From Neisseriaceae bacterium TC5R-5 (GTDB taxonomy: Bacteria > Pseudomonadota > Gammaproteobacteria > Burkholderiales > Chromobacteriaceae): a DNA stretch of 58,850 bases. Where the stretch lies: positions 1 to 58,850 of the forward strand of contig JACCFC020000019.1 in assembly GCA_020830965.2 (NCBI GenBank). The letters run 5' to 3'. A program made the position numbers and the translations under genes. The notes below the pieces were generated by a model. The model was not told where the DNA came from. It worked only from the letters and a program-made list of their open reading frames with translations, and searched no databases. How positions within the stretch are numbered: position 1 is the stretch's first letter; each line of letters opens with the position of its first letter. Shown here one piece after another: positions 1 to 8,034 of the stretch.

Positions 1-144
1 AAGGGCTACGACGCTGGCAAAAAGGTTTCTGGCATCAAGCGTCATATCGCTGTCGATACACAGGGGCTGCCTCATGCTGTGCTCATCACCACGGCTGACG
101 TGACAGATCGCCATGGCGCCTTACTCATGAACAACGCTAATTGA
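1..144 (+). pseudogene. IS5-family transposase remnant (partial, C-terminally truncated)
   Basis: Frame 1 is open from the first base to a TGA at 142-144. It reads KGYDAGKKVSGIKRHIAVDT and continues through GLPHAVLITTADVTDRHGA. This is the typical central block of IS5-family (IS427-like) transposases, around the DDE core segment that precedes the DR-x-GA motif. The reading frame stops right after this block, where an intact transposase would continue to its catalytic Glu. The 5' part lies outside the window. No terminal inverted repeat was recognised downstream. It is probably a dead insertion-sequence fragment, next to the isolated GH28 gene. The family assignment rests on recalled motif similarity. 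Confidence 0.75.
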
Positions 145-353
145 AGCTAATTACTCTAGCAGCTGTGTTGCTATCCGCATTGAGTTAGATCACTACAGCG
201 ATGCCACCACATGCACGCGCATCTGTTTTATGACAAAATACGGTTACCTTGAAAATTTAATGCTTTTAGCTTATTGATGGTTGTGGCTTGTCAGCTATGC
301 GCCACGCTTGCCGGAATAAGCCCTCATCACCCCTTGGTAGGTAAGGAGCCATT

Positions 354-2363
354 GTGCAAAAGCCGCAAACCAAACTCAACAAAACAACCGAACAGACTAC
401 GCTACCCTCGCCCACCCGACGCCGATTTATGTTATTGGCTGGCTCTTCCGTCGGTGCTACCTTGCTAGGCGGTTTGAGTGCCTGTGATGATAGTGGTTCG
501 TCCTTCTCTCAGAATAAGCTGGAGCCATTTAATCCCGATCCTATCTGGGGTAGCAATGGATCAGCCACCAAGATAATCAGTTCACTGCAAGGACTGACCC
601 AAGCTCGTTTCCCGGCGCGTGATTTTGTCGTGACACAATATGGTGCGCAACCTTGCCAGGTCGTCGCGGCAAGCAACCCTTATACTGATCCGGCAAAATC
701 GCCATTGAGCACTGGTGCAGAACAAACCCACGCTCCCGGTTCAGTGGATGCTCGTCCTGGTTTTCGTGCTGCCATCCAGGCTTGTCATGATGCTGGTGGT
801 GGCCGGGTAGTAGTACCCGCAGGTAATTGGTATTGTGCCGGGCCGATTGTGTTGCTGAGCAATGTCAATTTCCATCTGGCAGCCAATTGCACCATCTACT
901 TCAGCCCCAACCCAGTTGATTACGCCAAGGATGGCCCAATGAATTGCGGGGCGAATGGCAAATTATTTTATAGCCGCTGGCAATCCAATGATTGCCTGAA
1001 CTATGGCTCTCCGATATATGCACGCAATCAGAACAATATCGCCCTCACCGGCGAAGGTGAGACGTCAGTGTTGAATGGTCAGGCAATGACCCCATTTGCC
1101 GGCAGTGGTAATAGCAGTACCTGCTGGTGGACGTATAAAGGTAATAGCGGCGTTTACGGTGTCGTCAATTCGGCAACACCATCGCAGGTGTGGAACAATC
1201 CATTGAATGTAGATTTGCGGGCACTAGTCCCTGCTATAGATGCTGCTTTGTATACGTTGCTTACCTCTCCGGTTACACCATGGCAGCAGGACCAGAACTA
1301 CTTGCCTGCTTTATCTGAGGCTGGCGTACCGATAGAGCAGCGTGTTTTCGGCATTGGCCATTATCTGCGTCCGTGTATGGTGGAGTTTCTGAGTTGTAGC
1401 AATGTGCTGATGGAGGGATATCACACCAATAACACACCGTTTTGGCAGCACCACCCTACCGACTGCACCAATGTGGTGATACGCAATGTGCTGATAGATA
1501 GCATAGGGCCGAACAATGATGGTTTCGATCCGGATGCCTGCCGTAATGTGTTGTGCGACAGTGTGGTCTTCAATAGCGGTGACGATTGCATCGCTATCAA
1601 GTCCGGCAAGGACCTTGATGGTCAATATGGCCCGGCACAAGATCATGTTATTCAGCACTGCACGATGAACAGCGGCCACGGTGGCCTGACACTGGGCAGC
1701 GAGATGGGGGGCGGAGTACAGCGTATTTATGCACGTAATCTGGTGATGTTGAACCAATTCTGGCAAACCAACCCGCTTGATATCGCCATTCGTATCAAGA
1801 CCAATATGAATCGCGGTGGTTTCGTTAAAGATCTATACGTTAACGGGGTTACGCTACCTAATGGGGTAAACCTAAATAGTGGTGGCTACGGCAGCAGTCT
1901 GCTGGCGGGCAGCCCGATTAACAGCCGCGTGCCACTGGGCGTGAGTACGGCGGGCGCCAGCAATCCATCGGCTTCACGTGGCGGCATCATCACTTTTGAC
2001 TGCGATTACCAACCGTCAAAAGATGCGATTCGTAACCGGCCACCACTAGTACAAAACATCAATATCAGCAATGTGAAGGCCAGCAATGTTAGCCTGAATG
2101 GCATCACCGCCTCTTGCTTTCAGGCCATTGTCGCACAGGGGCCGGTAGCCTTTGATTACAACGGTTCGCTGCCCATGCCGACGGTGTCACCGCTGAGCGG
2201 CATCAAGATCAGTGACTGTGACTTTGGTACTCCGGTGGCCACCGGCCCAGCTAGCACAATCCAAGCCGGCCCGATTTATGCCTATAACGTGCAGGACATC
2301 ACCTTGAGCAACACGGTGATCGCGGGACAGCTTTATAACAGCACGGTGACCGATCCACGTTAA
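354..2363 (+). CDS. GH28-family glycoside hydrolase (polygalacturonase-like), Tat-exported lipoprotein
   Basis: Predicted 669-residue pectin-type polysaccharide hydrolase with a right-handed beta-helix fold. The GH28 signature motifs are present in order: NNDG at 387-390 (NTDG in most members), GDDC at 409-412 with the two catalytic Asp, GHGG at 441-444, and RIK at 480-482. The N-terminus has a twin-arginine motif (RRRFM, residues 22-26), a hydrophobic stretch and a lipobox LSAC (41-44). The protein is therefore probably exported folded and anchored by lipid. The start is GTG at 354, preceded by GTAAGGAG. It is longer than typical secreted polygalacturonases (about 400-500 residues) because of inserts before the catalytic motifs. 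It stands alone, with an IS5 remnant upstream and no pectin-uptake genes nearby. The exact substrate cannot be told. Confidence 0.85.
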   Translation: MQKPQTKLNKTTEQTTLPSPTRRRFMLLAGSSVGATLLGGLSACDDSGSSFSQNKLEPFNPDPIWGSNGSATKIISSLQGLTQARFPARDFVVTQYGAQPCQVVAASNPYTDPAKSPLSTGAEQTHAPGSVDARPGFRAAIQACHDAGGGRVVVPAGNWYCAGPIVLLSNVNFHLAANCTIYFSPNPVDYAKDGPMNCGANGKLFYSRWQSNDCLNYGSPIYARNQNNIALTGEGETSVLNGQAMTPFAGSGNSSTCWWTYKGNSGVYGVVNSATPSQVWNNPLNVDLRALVPAIDAALYTLLTSPVTPWQQDQNYLPALSEAGVPIEQRVFGIGHYLRPCMVEFLSCSNVLMEGYHTNNTPFWQHHPTDCTNVVIRNVLIDSIGPNNDGFDPDACRNVLCDSVVFNSGDDCIAIKSGKDLDGQYGPAQDHVIQHCTMNSGHGGLTLGSEMGGGVQRIYARNLVMLNQFWQTNPLDIAIRIKTNMNRGGFVKDLYVNGVTLPNGVNLNSGGYGSSLLAGSPINSRVPLGVSTAGASNPSASRGGIITFDCDYQPSKDAIRNRPPLVQNINISNVKASNVSLNGITASCFQAIVAQGPVAFDYNGSLPMPTVSPLSGIKISDCDFGTPVATGPASTIQAGPIYAYNVQDITLSNTVIAGQLYNSTVTDPR

Positions 2364-2409
2364 TATGGCCATGATCAGCCCCTCACCCTAGCGTATTGAG
2401 AACCTTCTT

Positions 2410-3129
2410 ATGAAACAGCATTCAGAATCCATGATTACCTTTAATCGCCCGGACGGGCAAAGCCTGCAAGGGTATCTGGCCAAGCCACAACAAGCAGAAG
2501 GCGCCCCTGCCATTGTGGTGCTACAGGAGTGGTGGGGCTTGAATGCTCAGATTCGTGGCGTAGCAGATCGATTGGCGCAGTGCGGCTATCTAGTATTGGT
2601 GCCGGATTTGTATCGGGGAAAATCTACGGTCGAAGCAGAAGAAGCACACCATTTGATGAGCGGCCTCGATTTTGGTGATGCTGCCGCGCAGGATATTCGA
2701 GGAGCGGTACAGTACCTGCAGCAGTATACAACGCAGGTTGGCATCACCGGTTACTGTATGGGAGGAGCGTTAACACTGTTAGCGCTGTGCCAAGTGCCAG
2801 AGCTAGCAGCGGGTGTCATCTGGTATGGTTTTCCACCGCTAGAGTATATTGATGCCAGCAAAATCAAAGTGCCCTTACTCGCACACTGGGCAAGCCAGGA
2901 TGAGTTTTTCCCGCTGACAACGGTAGCGCAATTGGAAGACAAACTGCATGAAGCGAAGGTCGACTTTACATTCCATCGCTATCTTGCCCATCATGCCTTT
3001 GCTAACGAAACAGCAGTGGGAGCACACCGTACCGCCAGCACACAGTTTGACCCGGTCTGGTCGCAATTGGCGTGGGATCGCACGCTAACCTTTTTCGGTC
3101 GCCATTTATGGTCACATCCCAAGCAATAA
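2410..3129 (+). CDS. dienelactone hydrolase family protein
   Basis: 239-residue alpha/beta hydrolase of the DLH family, cytosolic (no signal peptide). The nucleophile elbow is GYCMGG with Cys116. Asp164 (ASQDEFF) and a His at 194/195 (LAHHAF) complete the Cys-Asp-His triad. The N-terminal LQEWWGLN segment is typical of carboxymethylenebutenolidase-like proteins. No chlorocatechol or other aromatic-ring genes are nearby, so the substrate is unknown and a general esterase role is as likely as true dienelactone hydrolysis. ATG at 2410 has no clear Shine-Dalgarno sequence; ATG at 2431 is an alternative start. It lies 46 bp after the GH28 gene on the same strand. A Correia-like repeat begins 4 bp after its stop. 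Confidence 0.85.
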   Translation: MKQHSESMITFNRPDGQSLQGYLAKPQQAEGAPAIVVLQEWWGLNAQIRGVADRLAQCGYLVLVPDLYRGKSTVEAEEAHHLMSGLDFGDAAAQDIRGAVQYLQQYTTQVGITGYCMGGALTLLALCQVPELAAGVIWYGFPPLEYIDASKIKVPLLAHWASQDEFFPLTTVAQLEDKLHEAKVDFTFHRYLAHHAFANETAVGAHRTASTQFDPVWSQLAWDRTLTFFGRHLWSHPKQ

Positions 3130-3133
3130 ACTA

Positions 3134-3247
3134 AGAGCCGCTAACAACACCCCTGATCCAGCGTTGCGCCTCCTTGCCATACCACTTGTCCTGTCTTCGT
3201 CGGCACGCCTTGGCTCAGCTGCTCTTCGAGCTTTTGTTCGCGGCGCT
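3134..3247. repeat. Correia-like interspersed repeat, copy 1 (orientation B)
   Basis: Full-length copy, about 114 bp, with terminal inverted repeats (AGAGCCGCTAACAACACCCC on the left, TTTTGTTCGCGGCGCT on the right). The inner part matches the other copies in the window read in reverse (GATCCAGCGTTGCGCC, then GGCACGCCTTGGCTCAG). The middle (TTGCCATACCACTTGTCCTGTCTTCG) is slightly diverged. It lies in the convergent gap between the hydrolase and BLUF genes. Confidence 0.88.
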
Positions 3248-3262
3248 AAGTAAAGCGATGCA

Positions 3263-3290
3263 AAAATGCGGGCCACCTTGCCCGCATTTT
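3263..3290. terminator. bidirectional intrinsic terminator
   Basis: Perfect 10-bp stem AAAATGCGGG / CCCGCATTTT with an 8-nt loop and A/T tracts on both sides. It sits in the convergent gap between the hydrolase (plus strand) and the BLUF gene (minus strand), so it can terminate both. Confidence 0.85.
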
Positions 3291-3330
3291 ACTTATTTTG
3301 TCGTGCTAACCCTCTACCTGACACACACGT

Positions 3331-3762
3331 TTAAGCCTGTTGCCGATGATACAGATTACCACTGGCAACGAGCTCATCTAGTAGCAACTCAGCGGAAGCC
3401 CCCGACATGATGAAAGGATTCAGCGCGGCTCTTTCTGAGTAGCGCAGCAATAAAGAGGCATTCATTTTATCCAGTGGGATTTTGGCCATTGCCCAGTTGG
3501 CAAACTTGCGCTGCTGGATTTCCTGATAGTCGAGCAGCATCACGTCTTTATGCCGTGTATCCTGCGCCAATTGCAGATAAAGCCGATTGACTTCGCTACG
3601 CCCACCTTCCAACACTTGCAAAAAAGCGTCACTACCATAGCATAGCAGGCCAGTAATACCTTTTAGCGGATTGTTACAGTGAGCTGAACTCAAAATACTG
3701 ACCAGCATTTCGTTAGTTATTGCTTCAAGTGAGCGACTGCAATAAATCAGGCGTACCAACAT
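3331..3762 (-). CDS. BLUF-domain blue-light sensor protein
   Basis: 143-residue stand-alone BLUF protein, expected to bind FAD and sense blue light. The flavin-site residues are visible: Tyr7 (LIYCSRS), Asn31 (NNPLKGITG) and Gln49 (FLQVLEGG). Trp90 and Met92 (FANWAMAKI) complete the usual switch region. There is no fused output domain, only a short C-terminal extension of about 45 residues, so it must signal through a partner. It starts 9 bp after the folE stop, and its AGGAG ribosome-binding site directly follows that stop, so it is very probably co-transcribed and possibly translationally coupled to folE. Its link to pterin synthesis is unexplained. Family assignment is firm; the downstream partner is unknown. 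Confidence 0.93.
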   Translation of the reverse strand: MLVRLIYCSRSLEAITNEMLVSILSSAHCNNPLKGITGLLCYGSDAFLQVLEGGRSEVNRLYLQLAQDTRHKDVMLLDYQEIQQRKFANWAMAKIPLDKMNASLLLRYSERAALNPFIMSGASAELLLDELVASGNLYHRQQA

Positions 3763-3771
3763 GATTTACTC

Positions 3772-4467
3772 CTATTTGTTCATCAGCGATAAAAACTCAC
3801 GGCGTAGATTGGCATCGCGCAAAAAGGAGCCACGCATCACGCTATTGATCATTTTGCTAGTGTTATCTTTGACACCTCGCCAATGCATGCAAAAATGATC
3901 GGCCTCCATCACAATAGCCAAGCCATCGGGTTGTAGCTTGTCCATCAATAAATCGGCAATCTGCGATACCGCTTCTTCTTGAATTTGTGGCCGGGTCATG
4001 ATCCAGTCGATCAGACGTGCGTACTTGGACAAGCCGATCAGTTGCGAATTTTCATTCGGCATCACCCCCACCCAAACACGGCCCATGATCGGACATAGAT
4101 GGTGCGAGCAGGCACTACGCACCGTAATCGGACCAACAATCATCAATTCATTCAGTTTCTCGATATTAGGAAACTCCGTGCTGGCTGGCATCGCGACATA
4201 CCGGCCACGAAACACTTCCTGCACGAACATTTTAGCCACTCGCTTGGCCGTATCGATGGTGTTATGGTCATGCTCGGTATCAATCACCAAGCTTTCCAAT
4301 ACTCCCATCAGGCGCTGCTGCACTTCAGCTTGCAGCTCTGCCAGCTCCCCTTCTTCGATAAAATCCGCAATATTATCGTTGGCATGAAAACGTGCACCGG
4401 CTCGTTGCAGTCGGTAACGGATACGCTGCGACGCAGAGGTCGGCGGCTCTAGTTCAGAAGTGCTCAT
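3772..4467 (-). CDS. folE: GTP cyclohydrolase I
   Basis: 231-residue type I GTP cyclohydrolase. It makes 7,8-dihydroneopterin triphosphate from GTP, the first step to tetrahydrofolate and to tetrahydropterins. The zinc ligands Cys120 and Cys193 and the conserved His122-His123 are present in SACSHHLCPIMG and ADHFCMHWRG. The C-terminal NSVMRGSF block is also typical. The first ~30 residues are a variable extension. Upstream of ATG 4467 only a weak AGGTT resembles a ribosome-binding site. A BLUF gene follows 9 bp downstream. A tetrahydropterin-dependent phenylalanine hydroxylase (phhA) lies 44 kb away in this window and is a plausible consumer of the product, but there is no phhB or folate gene next to folE. 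Confidence 0.95.
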   Translation of the reverse strand: MSTSELEPPTSASQRIRYRLQRAGARFHANDNIADFIEEGELAELQAEVQQRLMGVLESLVIDTEHDHNTIDTAKRVAKMFVQEVFRGRYVAMPASTEFPNIEKLNELMIVGPITVRSACSHHLCPIMGRVWVGVMPNENSQLIGLSKYARLIDWIMTRPQIQEEAVSQIADLLMDKLQPDGLAIVMEADHFCMHWRGVKDNTSKMINSVMRGSFLRDANLRREFLSLMNK

Positions 4468-4570
4468 GGTGTTGGCAACCTAGTCTAGTCAACAAAAATG
4501 ATGGGGTAATCGTGCGGCCCATTATAGCCTAATGGGATTTAACAGGTGGGCACTCTGCATCCCAGCATCG

Positions 4571-5491
4571 TCACAGTGGAGCGGTTTTATCAAATGGTGG
4601 GTAATCAACATCACCTTCATCCTGTTCTTTTGGCACATTATCAATATAACGATGCTGCCAGAGTATGTCTTCGCTCAACCAGGCATGGCCAGTATGTATC
4701 GATTGGGTTGTCGTACTGTCAAACCCTTCCAGGGTAAGCAAGATTGACCCTTCCGACTCCGCCAGGGTCTGTGCAGTTTGGCCGTGTAATGGACTGGATT
4801 GGTCAATCACATGAATCAGTGTCCAATACAGCATCAGTACCGGATAATGGTCGAGCTCCAGTTTCAACTCATGCAGCTTCGGTACCATCACCCCTTCCGC
4901 ATTCATTTCCCGCAAAATCAGCCACATCCTAGCCTGCACCCCACCGATAACATTATGACGCTCGTTGGCTACACGTACCTCCAACGCCATCTGGTCATGC
5001 TGAGAACCAATCACAACAGAACGGGCGAAGGCAAGCCTCGATTTAGGTCGCGAGAAACGTGCAAAAATCACCCCAGTCATCAGCGCAATACTGCACATAC
5101 CAATAAAAATCTCCAGCGTGGCAATAATATGCGCATAGAGCGTTTGCGGGTGCATATCACCATAACCAACAGTAGCCAGTGTTTCGACACTAAAGAAAAA
5201 TGCGCCGGCAAAGCCAGGGGGGAATTGATTGGCAATCGGCGCATGGCCCAGCATAAAGAGCAAGGCAAATACCAAATTCAGCAAGAAGAAAGCGACGGCA
5301 ATTGACCCAAAAAAAACCGGCCAGCTCATTGCCAGAGCATAGAAATAGAGGTCATGCCAGATATATTCAGACTGGCTGGTGGAAACCACGACATTGGGAA
5401 GCAATAACTGTTGTTTCCTCTGCCTGCTTCGATGTTGCCATGTCTGTTGGTTGACAATAAAGTGCTTGGTATTGCGATTGGGCATTTTCAT
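4571..5491 (-). CDS. inward-rectifier potassium channel, KirBac family
   Basis: 306-residue inner-membrane K+ channel when started at ATG 5491 (MKMPNRN). It has an amphipathic slide helix (about 43-53), TM1 (59-82), a pore helix, the selectivity filter TVGYGD (107-112) followed by MHP as in KirBac channels, and TM2 (118-145). A beta-rich cytoplasmic domain follows (RPKSRLAFARSVVI, the MWLIL strand, the LILD/LTLEGFD region). The same frame stays open upstream to 5626, but those codons lie inside a repeat copy (5543-5656), so the longer 351-residue reading is rejected. No strong Shine-Dalgarno sequence is seen for any start; ATG 5485 is equally possible. It is a single gene with no regulator next to it. 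Confidence 0.88.
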   Translation of the reverse strand: MKMPNRNTKHFIVNQQTWQHRSRQRKQQLLLPNVVVSTSQSEYIWHDLYFYALAMSWPVFFGSIAVAFFLLNLVFALLFMLGHAPIANQFPPGFAGAFFFSVETLATVGYGDMHPQTLYAHIIATLEIFIGMCSIALMTGVIFARFSRPKSRLAFARSVVIGSQHDQMALEVRVANERHNVIGGVQARMWLILREMNAEGVMVPKLHELKLELDHYPVLMLYWTLIHVIDQSSPLHGQTAQTLAESEGSILLTLEGFDSTTTQSIHTGHAWLSEDILWQHRYIDNVPKEQDEGDVDYPPFDKTAPL

Positions 5492-5542
5492 AACAGGTAT
5501 CACACAAAGCGGAACAACGTGCATTGAGTGCACGAAAAAACA

Positions 5543-5656
5543 AGAGCCGCTAACAAAACCTCGAAGAGTCCCTGAGCCAAGGCGCGCCGACGCAGACAGT
5601 ACCCGTAGTACGGCAAGGAGGCGCAATGCTGGATCAGGGGTGTGGCTAGCGGCTCT
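5543..5656. repeat. Correia-like interspersed repeat, copy 2 (orientation A, near-consensus)
   Basis: 114-bp full-length copy with intact terminal inverted repeats (AGAGCCGCTAACAAAACC on the left, AGCGGCTCT on the right). The inner segments are the reference for the family: TCGAAGAG, CCCTGAGCCAAGGCGCGCC, GACGCAGACAGTAC, GTAGTACGGCAAGGAGGCGC and GGATCAGGGG. Inner halves such as CCCTGA/TCAGGG and GTAC/GTAC also pair, so a transcript would fold into one long irregular hairpin. It lies just upstream of the KirBac gene. Confidence 0.92.
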
Positions 5657-5915
5657 AAGGCCGCTGATAGTACAACATAACGATATGTGTAATCAGACTA
5701 CCCGCAATACTTTTATGAAAACAACCCTGTTTATAAGGAAAAATCGCTACTTATCACAATATTTGTAATCACATCAGAGCTTATGTACACATCGGCGGAC
5801 AAACCCTGTTCTAATTTGCAAAACAGTTTTATACGAACCAACCATGGCCCACATAATTTGATGACTTATCCGTCTTCTGGGTCGGACACAAGCAATAATA
5901 TTGCCAACAACGCTT

Positions 5916-6845
5916 TTATAAAAAATGAATACTAGGCATTTCAGTGCTAATACGAGTTCCACATTTGCCCTGAACCATTCCCTCAATATCTGCTAAGGAA
6001 CCAATCACGGCGACCTTTCCTGTGCGCTGAGCAAACTTGCAGGCCGCCTGAACTTTCGGAGACATAGAACCCTCGGCAAAATCTATCTTTGCCATGTCTG
6101 TCGGATGTGCCTGTCTGATAGCCCGCTGAGTGGGCTGATTCCAATCAGTAAAAACTGCACTCACATCCGTAGCAATGATGAGCAGGTCGCAATCTAATTG
6201 CTCAGCCAGCAAAGCAGAACATAAATCCTTATCTATGACTGCCTCGACACCAATGAGCATACCCTGCTCATCGTACTGTGTTGGAATTCCACCTCCGCCA
6301 GCACAAATGACAATACAGCCTTTCTCCAATAGCCACTGAATAGGTTGGATTGCAAGTATACGTTTGGGCTTCGGGCTGGCAACGACCCGGCGAAACTGAT
6401 TACCATCCGGCGCAATTTTCCAGCCCTTCTCCACCGCCAGTCTTTCAGCTTCTGCTTTAGAATACAGAGGGCCAATTGGTTTACTCGGAACATCAAAAGC
6501 GGCATCTTCCGGGTCTACCTCAACTTGCGTCAGCACAGTTGCGAAAGAAACATCTGCAGGCAGCAGATTCCGTAACTCCTGCTCTATCATGTAGCCAATC
6601 ATGCCCTCAGTTTCAGCACCCAATACATCTAGAGGATAGGGACTGACTGGCGTATAGGCTGCCGCCTGTAATGACAGCAAGCCGATTTGTGGGCCATTGC
6701 CATGGGTAAGTAACAATTGCTTGCCAGTTGCAATCCTGGCGATTTGTTCAACCGCGATGCGAATATTGGCACGTTGATGATCAGCCGTCATCGGTTCGTG
6801 CCTGCGCAGCAAGGCGTTACCGCCCAATGCAATGACTACTCTCAT
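5916..6845 (-). CDS. arcC: carbamate kinase
   Basis: 309-residue carbamate kinase. It makes ATP from carbamoyl phosphate and ADP, the last step of the arginine deiminase pathway. The N-terminal [10 protein letters not shown] motif, [24 protein letters not shown] and the ICAGGGGIP loop are all typical and full-length. It is the last gene of arcDABC on the minus strand. It is separated from arcB by 151 bp that contain a repeat copy, so its mRNA is probably processed or attenuated between the two. The downstream 5657-5915 segment contains no recognisable gene. Confidence 0.95.
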   Translation of the reverse strand: MRVVIALGGNALLRRHEPMTADHQRANIRIAVEQIARIATGKQLLLTHGNGPQIGLLSLQAAAYTPVSPYPLDVLGAETEGMIGYMIEQELRNLLPADVSFATVLTQVEVDPEDAAFDVPSKPIGPLYSKAEAERLAVEKGWKIAPDGNQFRRVVASPKPKRILAIQPIQWLLEKGCIVICAGGGGIPTQYDEQGMLIGVEAVIDKDLCSALLAEQLDCDLLIIATDVSAVFTDWNQPTQRAIRQAHPTDMAKIDFAEGSMSPKVQAACKFAQRTGKVAVIGSLADIEGMVQGKCGTRISTEMPSIHFL

Positions 6846-6883
6846 AACTTGATCTTTCCTTAGTCTGCTTGGTCAATAAATTA

Positions 6884-6998
6884 AGAGCCGCTAACAAAAC
6901 CTCGAAGAGCATCTGAGCCAAGGCGCGCCGACGCAGACAGTACCAAGAGCTACGGCAAAGAGGCGCAACGCTGGATCAGAGGTGTTGTGAGCGGCTCT
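6884..6998. repeat. Correia-like interspersed repeat, copy 3, inside the arc operon
   Basis: 115-bp full-length copy in orientation A with inverted ends AGAGCCGCTAACAAAACC and GTGAGCGGCTCT. It lies in the arcB-arcC gap, and its outer edge (CTCT at 6995-6998) supplies two bases of the arcB stop codon (TAG, read on the minus strand at 6999-6997). The RNA of the arc operon must run through it. Confidence 0.92.
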
Positions 6999-8007
6999 AA
7001 ATATCTGCCAACGTAGCCACCAAAATGGCTTTGATGGTATGCAGACGGTTTTCTGCTTGTTCGAATGCGATATTGGCGCTTGACTCAAAAACTTCTTCAG
7101 TCACTTCCACCCCATTGGCTAAATATGGGTGGCGTGCAGCGATATCCTGGCCTAATTTGGTTTCGCTATTATGAAGAGCAGGAAGGCAGTGCATAAATTT
7201 GACGCGTGGATTGTTTGCCGCCTGCATCAGTTGGCTATTCACCTGATAAGACAGTAGTTGTTCAATCCGACTATCCCAGCTTTCCTGTGCTTCTCCCATC
7301 GAAACCCACACATCCGTGTGAATGAAGTCGACACCCTCAACCGCTGCCTGAGGATTTTCGGTAATGGAAAGACGGGCACCACTTTCCTGGGCAAAAGCCT
7401 GGCATTGAACGATGAAACCCTCATCAGGCCAGAATGCTTTGGGTGCAGCTATACGCACATCCATGCCCAGCTTCGCGCCAATAAGTAATAAAGAATTACC
7501 CATGTTGTAGCGTGCGTCGCCAAGGTAGGCATAACGGATATCACTCAGCGGTTTATCACTATGTTCGCGCATCGTCAGAACATCTGCCAGCATCTGGGTC
7601 GGGTGAAACTCGGCTGTCAGGCCATTAAATACAGGGACGCCGGCAAACTCTGCCAGCTGCTCCACAGTTTTTTGTTCGAAACCACGATATTCAATGGCAT
7701 CAAACATACGGCCCAAGACACGGGCGGTGTCTTTCATGCTTTCTTTGTGGCCAATTTGTGATGAAACTGGGTCAATATAAGTAATATGAGCACCTTGATC
7801 ATGCGCGGCCACTTCAAAGGCACAACGTGTACGTGTTGAGTTTTTTTCGAAGATCAGCGCAATGTTTTTACCTTTCAGATGAGCTTGTTCTGTACCCGTG
7901 TACTTGGCACGCTTCAAATCACGCGAAAGATCAAGGAGATAGTGCAGCTCACGACTGCTGTGATGCATCAGGCTCAGTAAGCTTCGGTTCCGCAGGTTGA
8001 AAGCCAT
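6997..8007 (-). CDS. arcB: ornithine carbamoyltransferase, catabolic type
   Basis: 336-residue enzyme that splits citrulline to ornithine and carbamoyl phosphate in the arginine deiminase pathway. The carbamoyl-phosphate loop STRTR is at 57-61, and the ornithine-binding HCLPALHN block is near the C-terminus. Length and sequence fit the catabolic ArcB/ArgI group. It starts 27 bp after the arcA stop. The C-terminus [14 protein letters not shown] is the normal family end, and the stop TAG is formed across the edge of repeat copy 3. Its position between arcA and arcC decides the catabolic name over argF. Confidence 0.96.
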   Translation of the reverse strand: MAFNLRNRSLLSLMHHSSRELHYLLDLSRDLKRAKYTGTEQAHLKGKNIALIFEKNSTRTRCAFEVAAHDQGAHITYIDPVSSQIGHKESMKDTARVLGRMFDAIEYRGFEQKTVEQLAEFAGVPVFNGLTAEFHPTQMLADVLTMREHSDKPLSDIRYAYLGDARYNMGNSLLLIGAKLGMDVRIAAPKAFWPDEGFIVQCQAFAQESGARLSITENPQAAVEGVDFIHTDVWVSMGEAQESWDSRIEQLLSYQVNSQLMQAANNPRVKFMHCLPALHNSETKLGQDIAARHPYLANGVEVTEEVFESSANIAFEQAENRLHTIKAILVATLADI

Positions 8008-8034
8008 GGTGTTACCTCTCTCGGAAATGGGGTT

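Noticed and set aside
5379-5768. 129-codon plus-strand ORF running through the KirBac start and a repeat copy
   Set aside because: It consists largely of translated repeat and antisense KirBac sequence.
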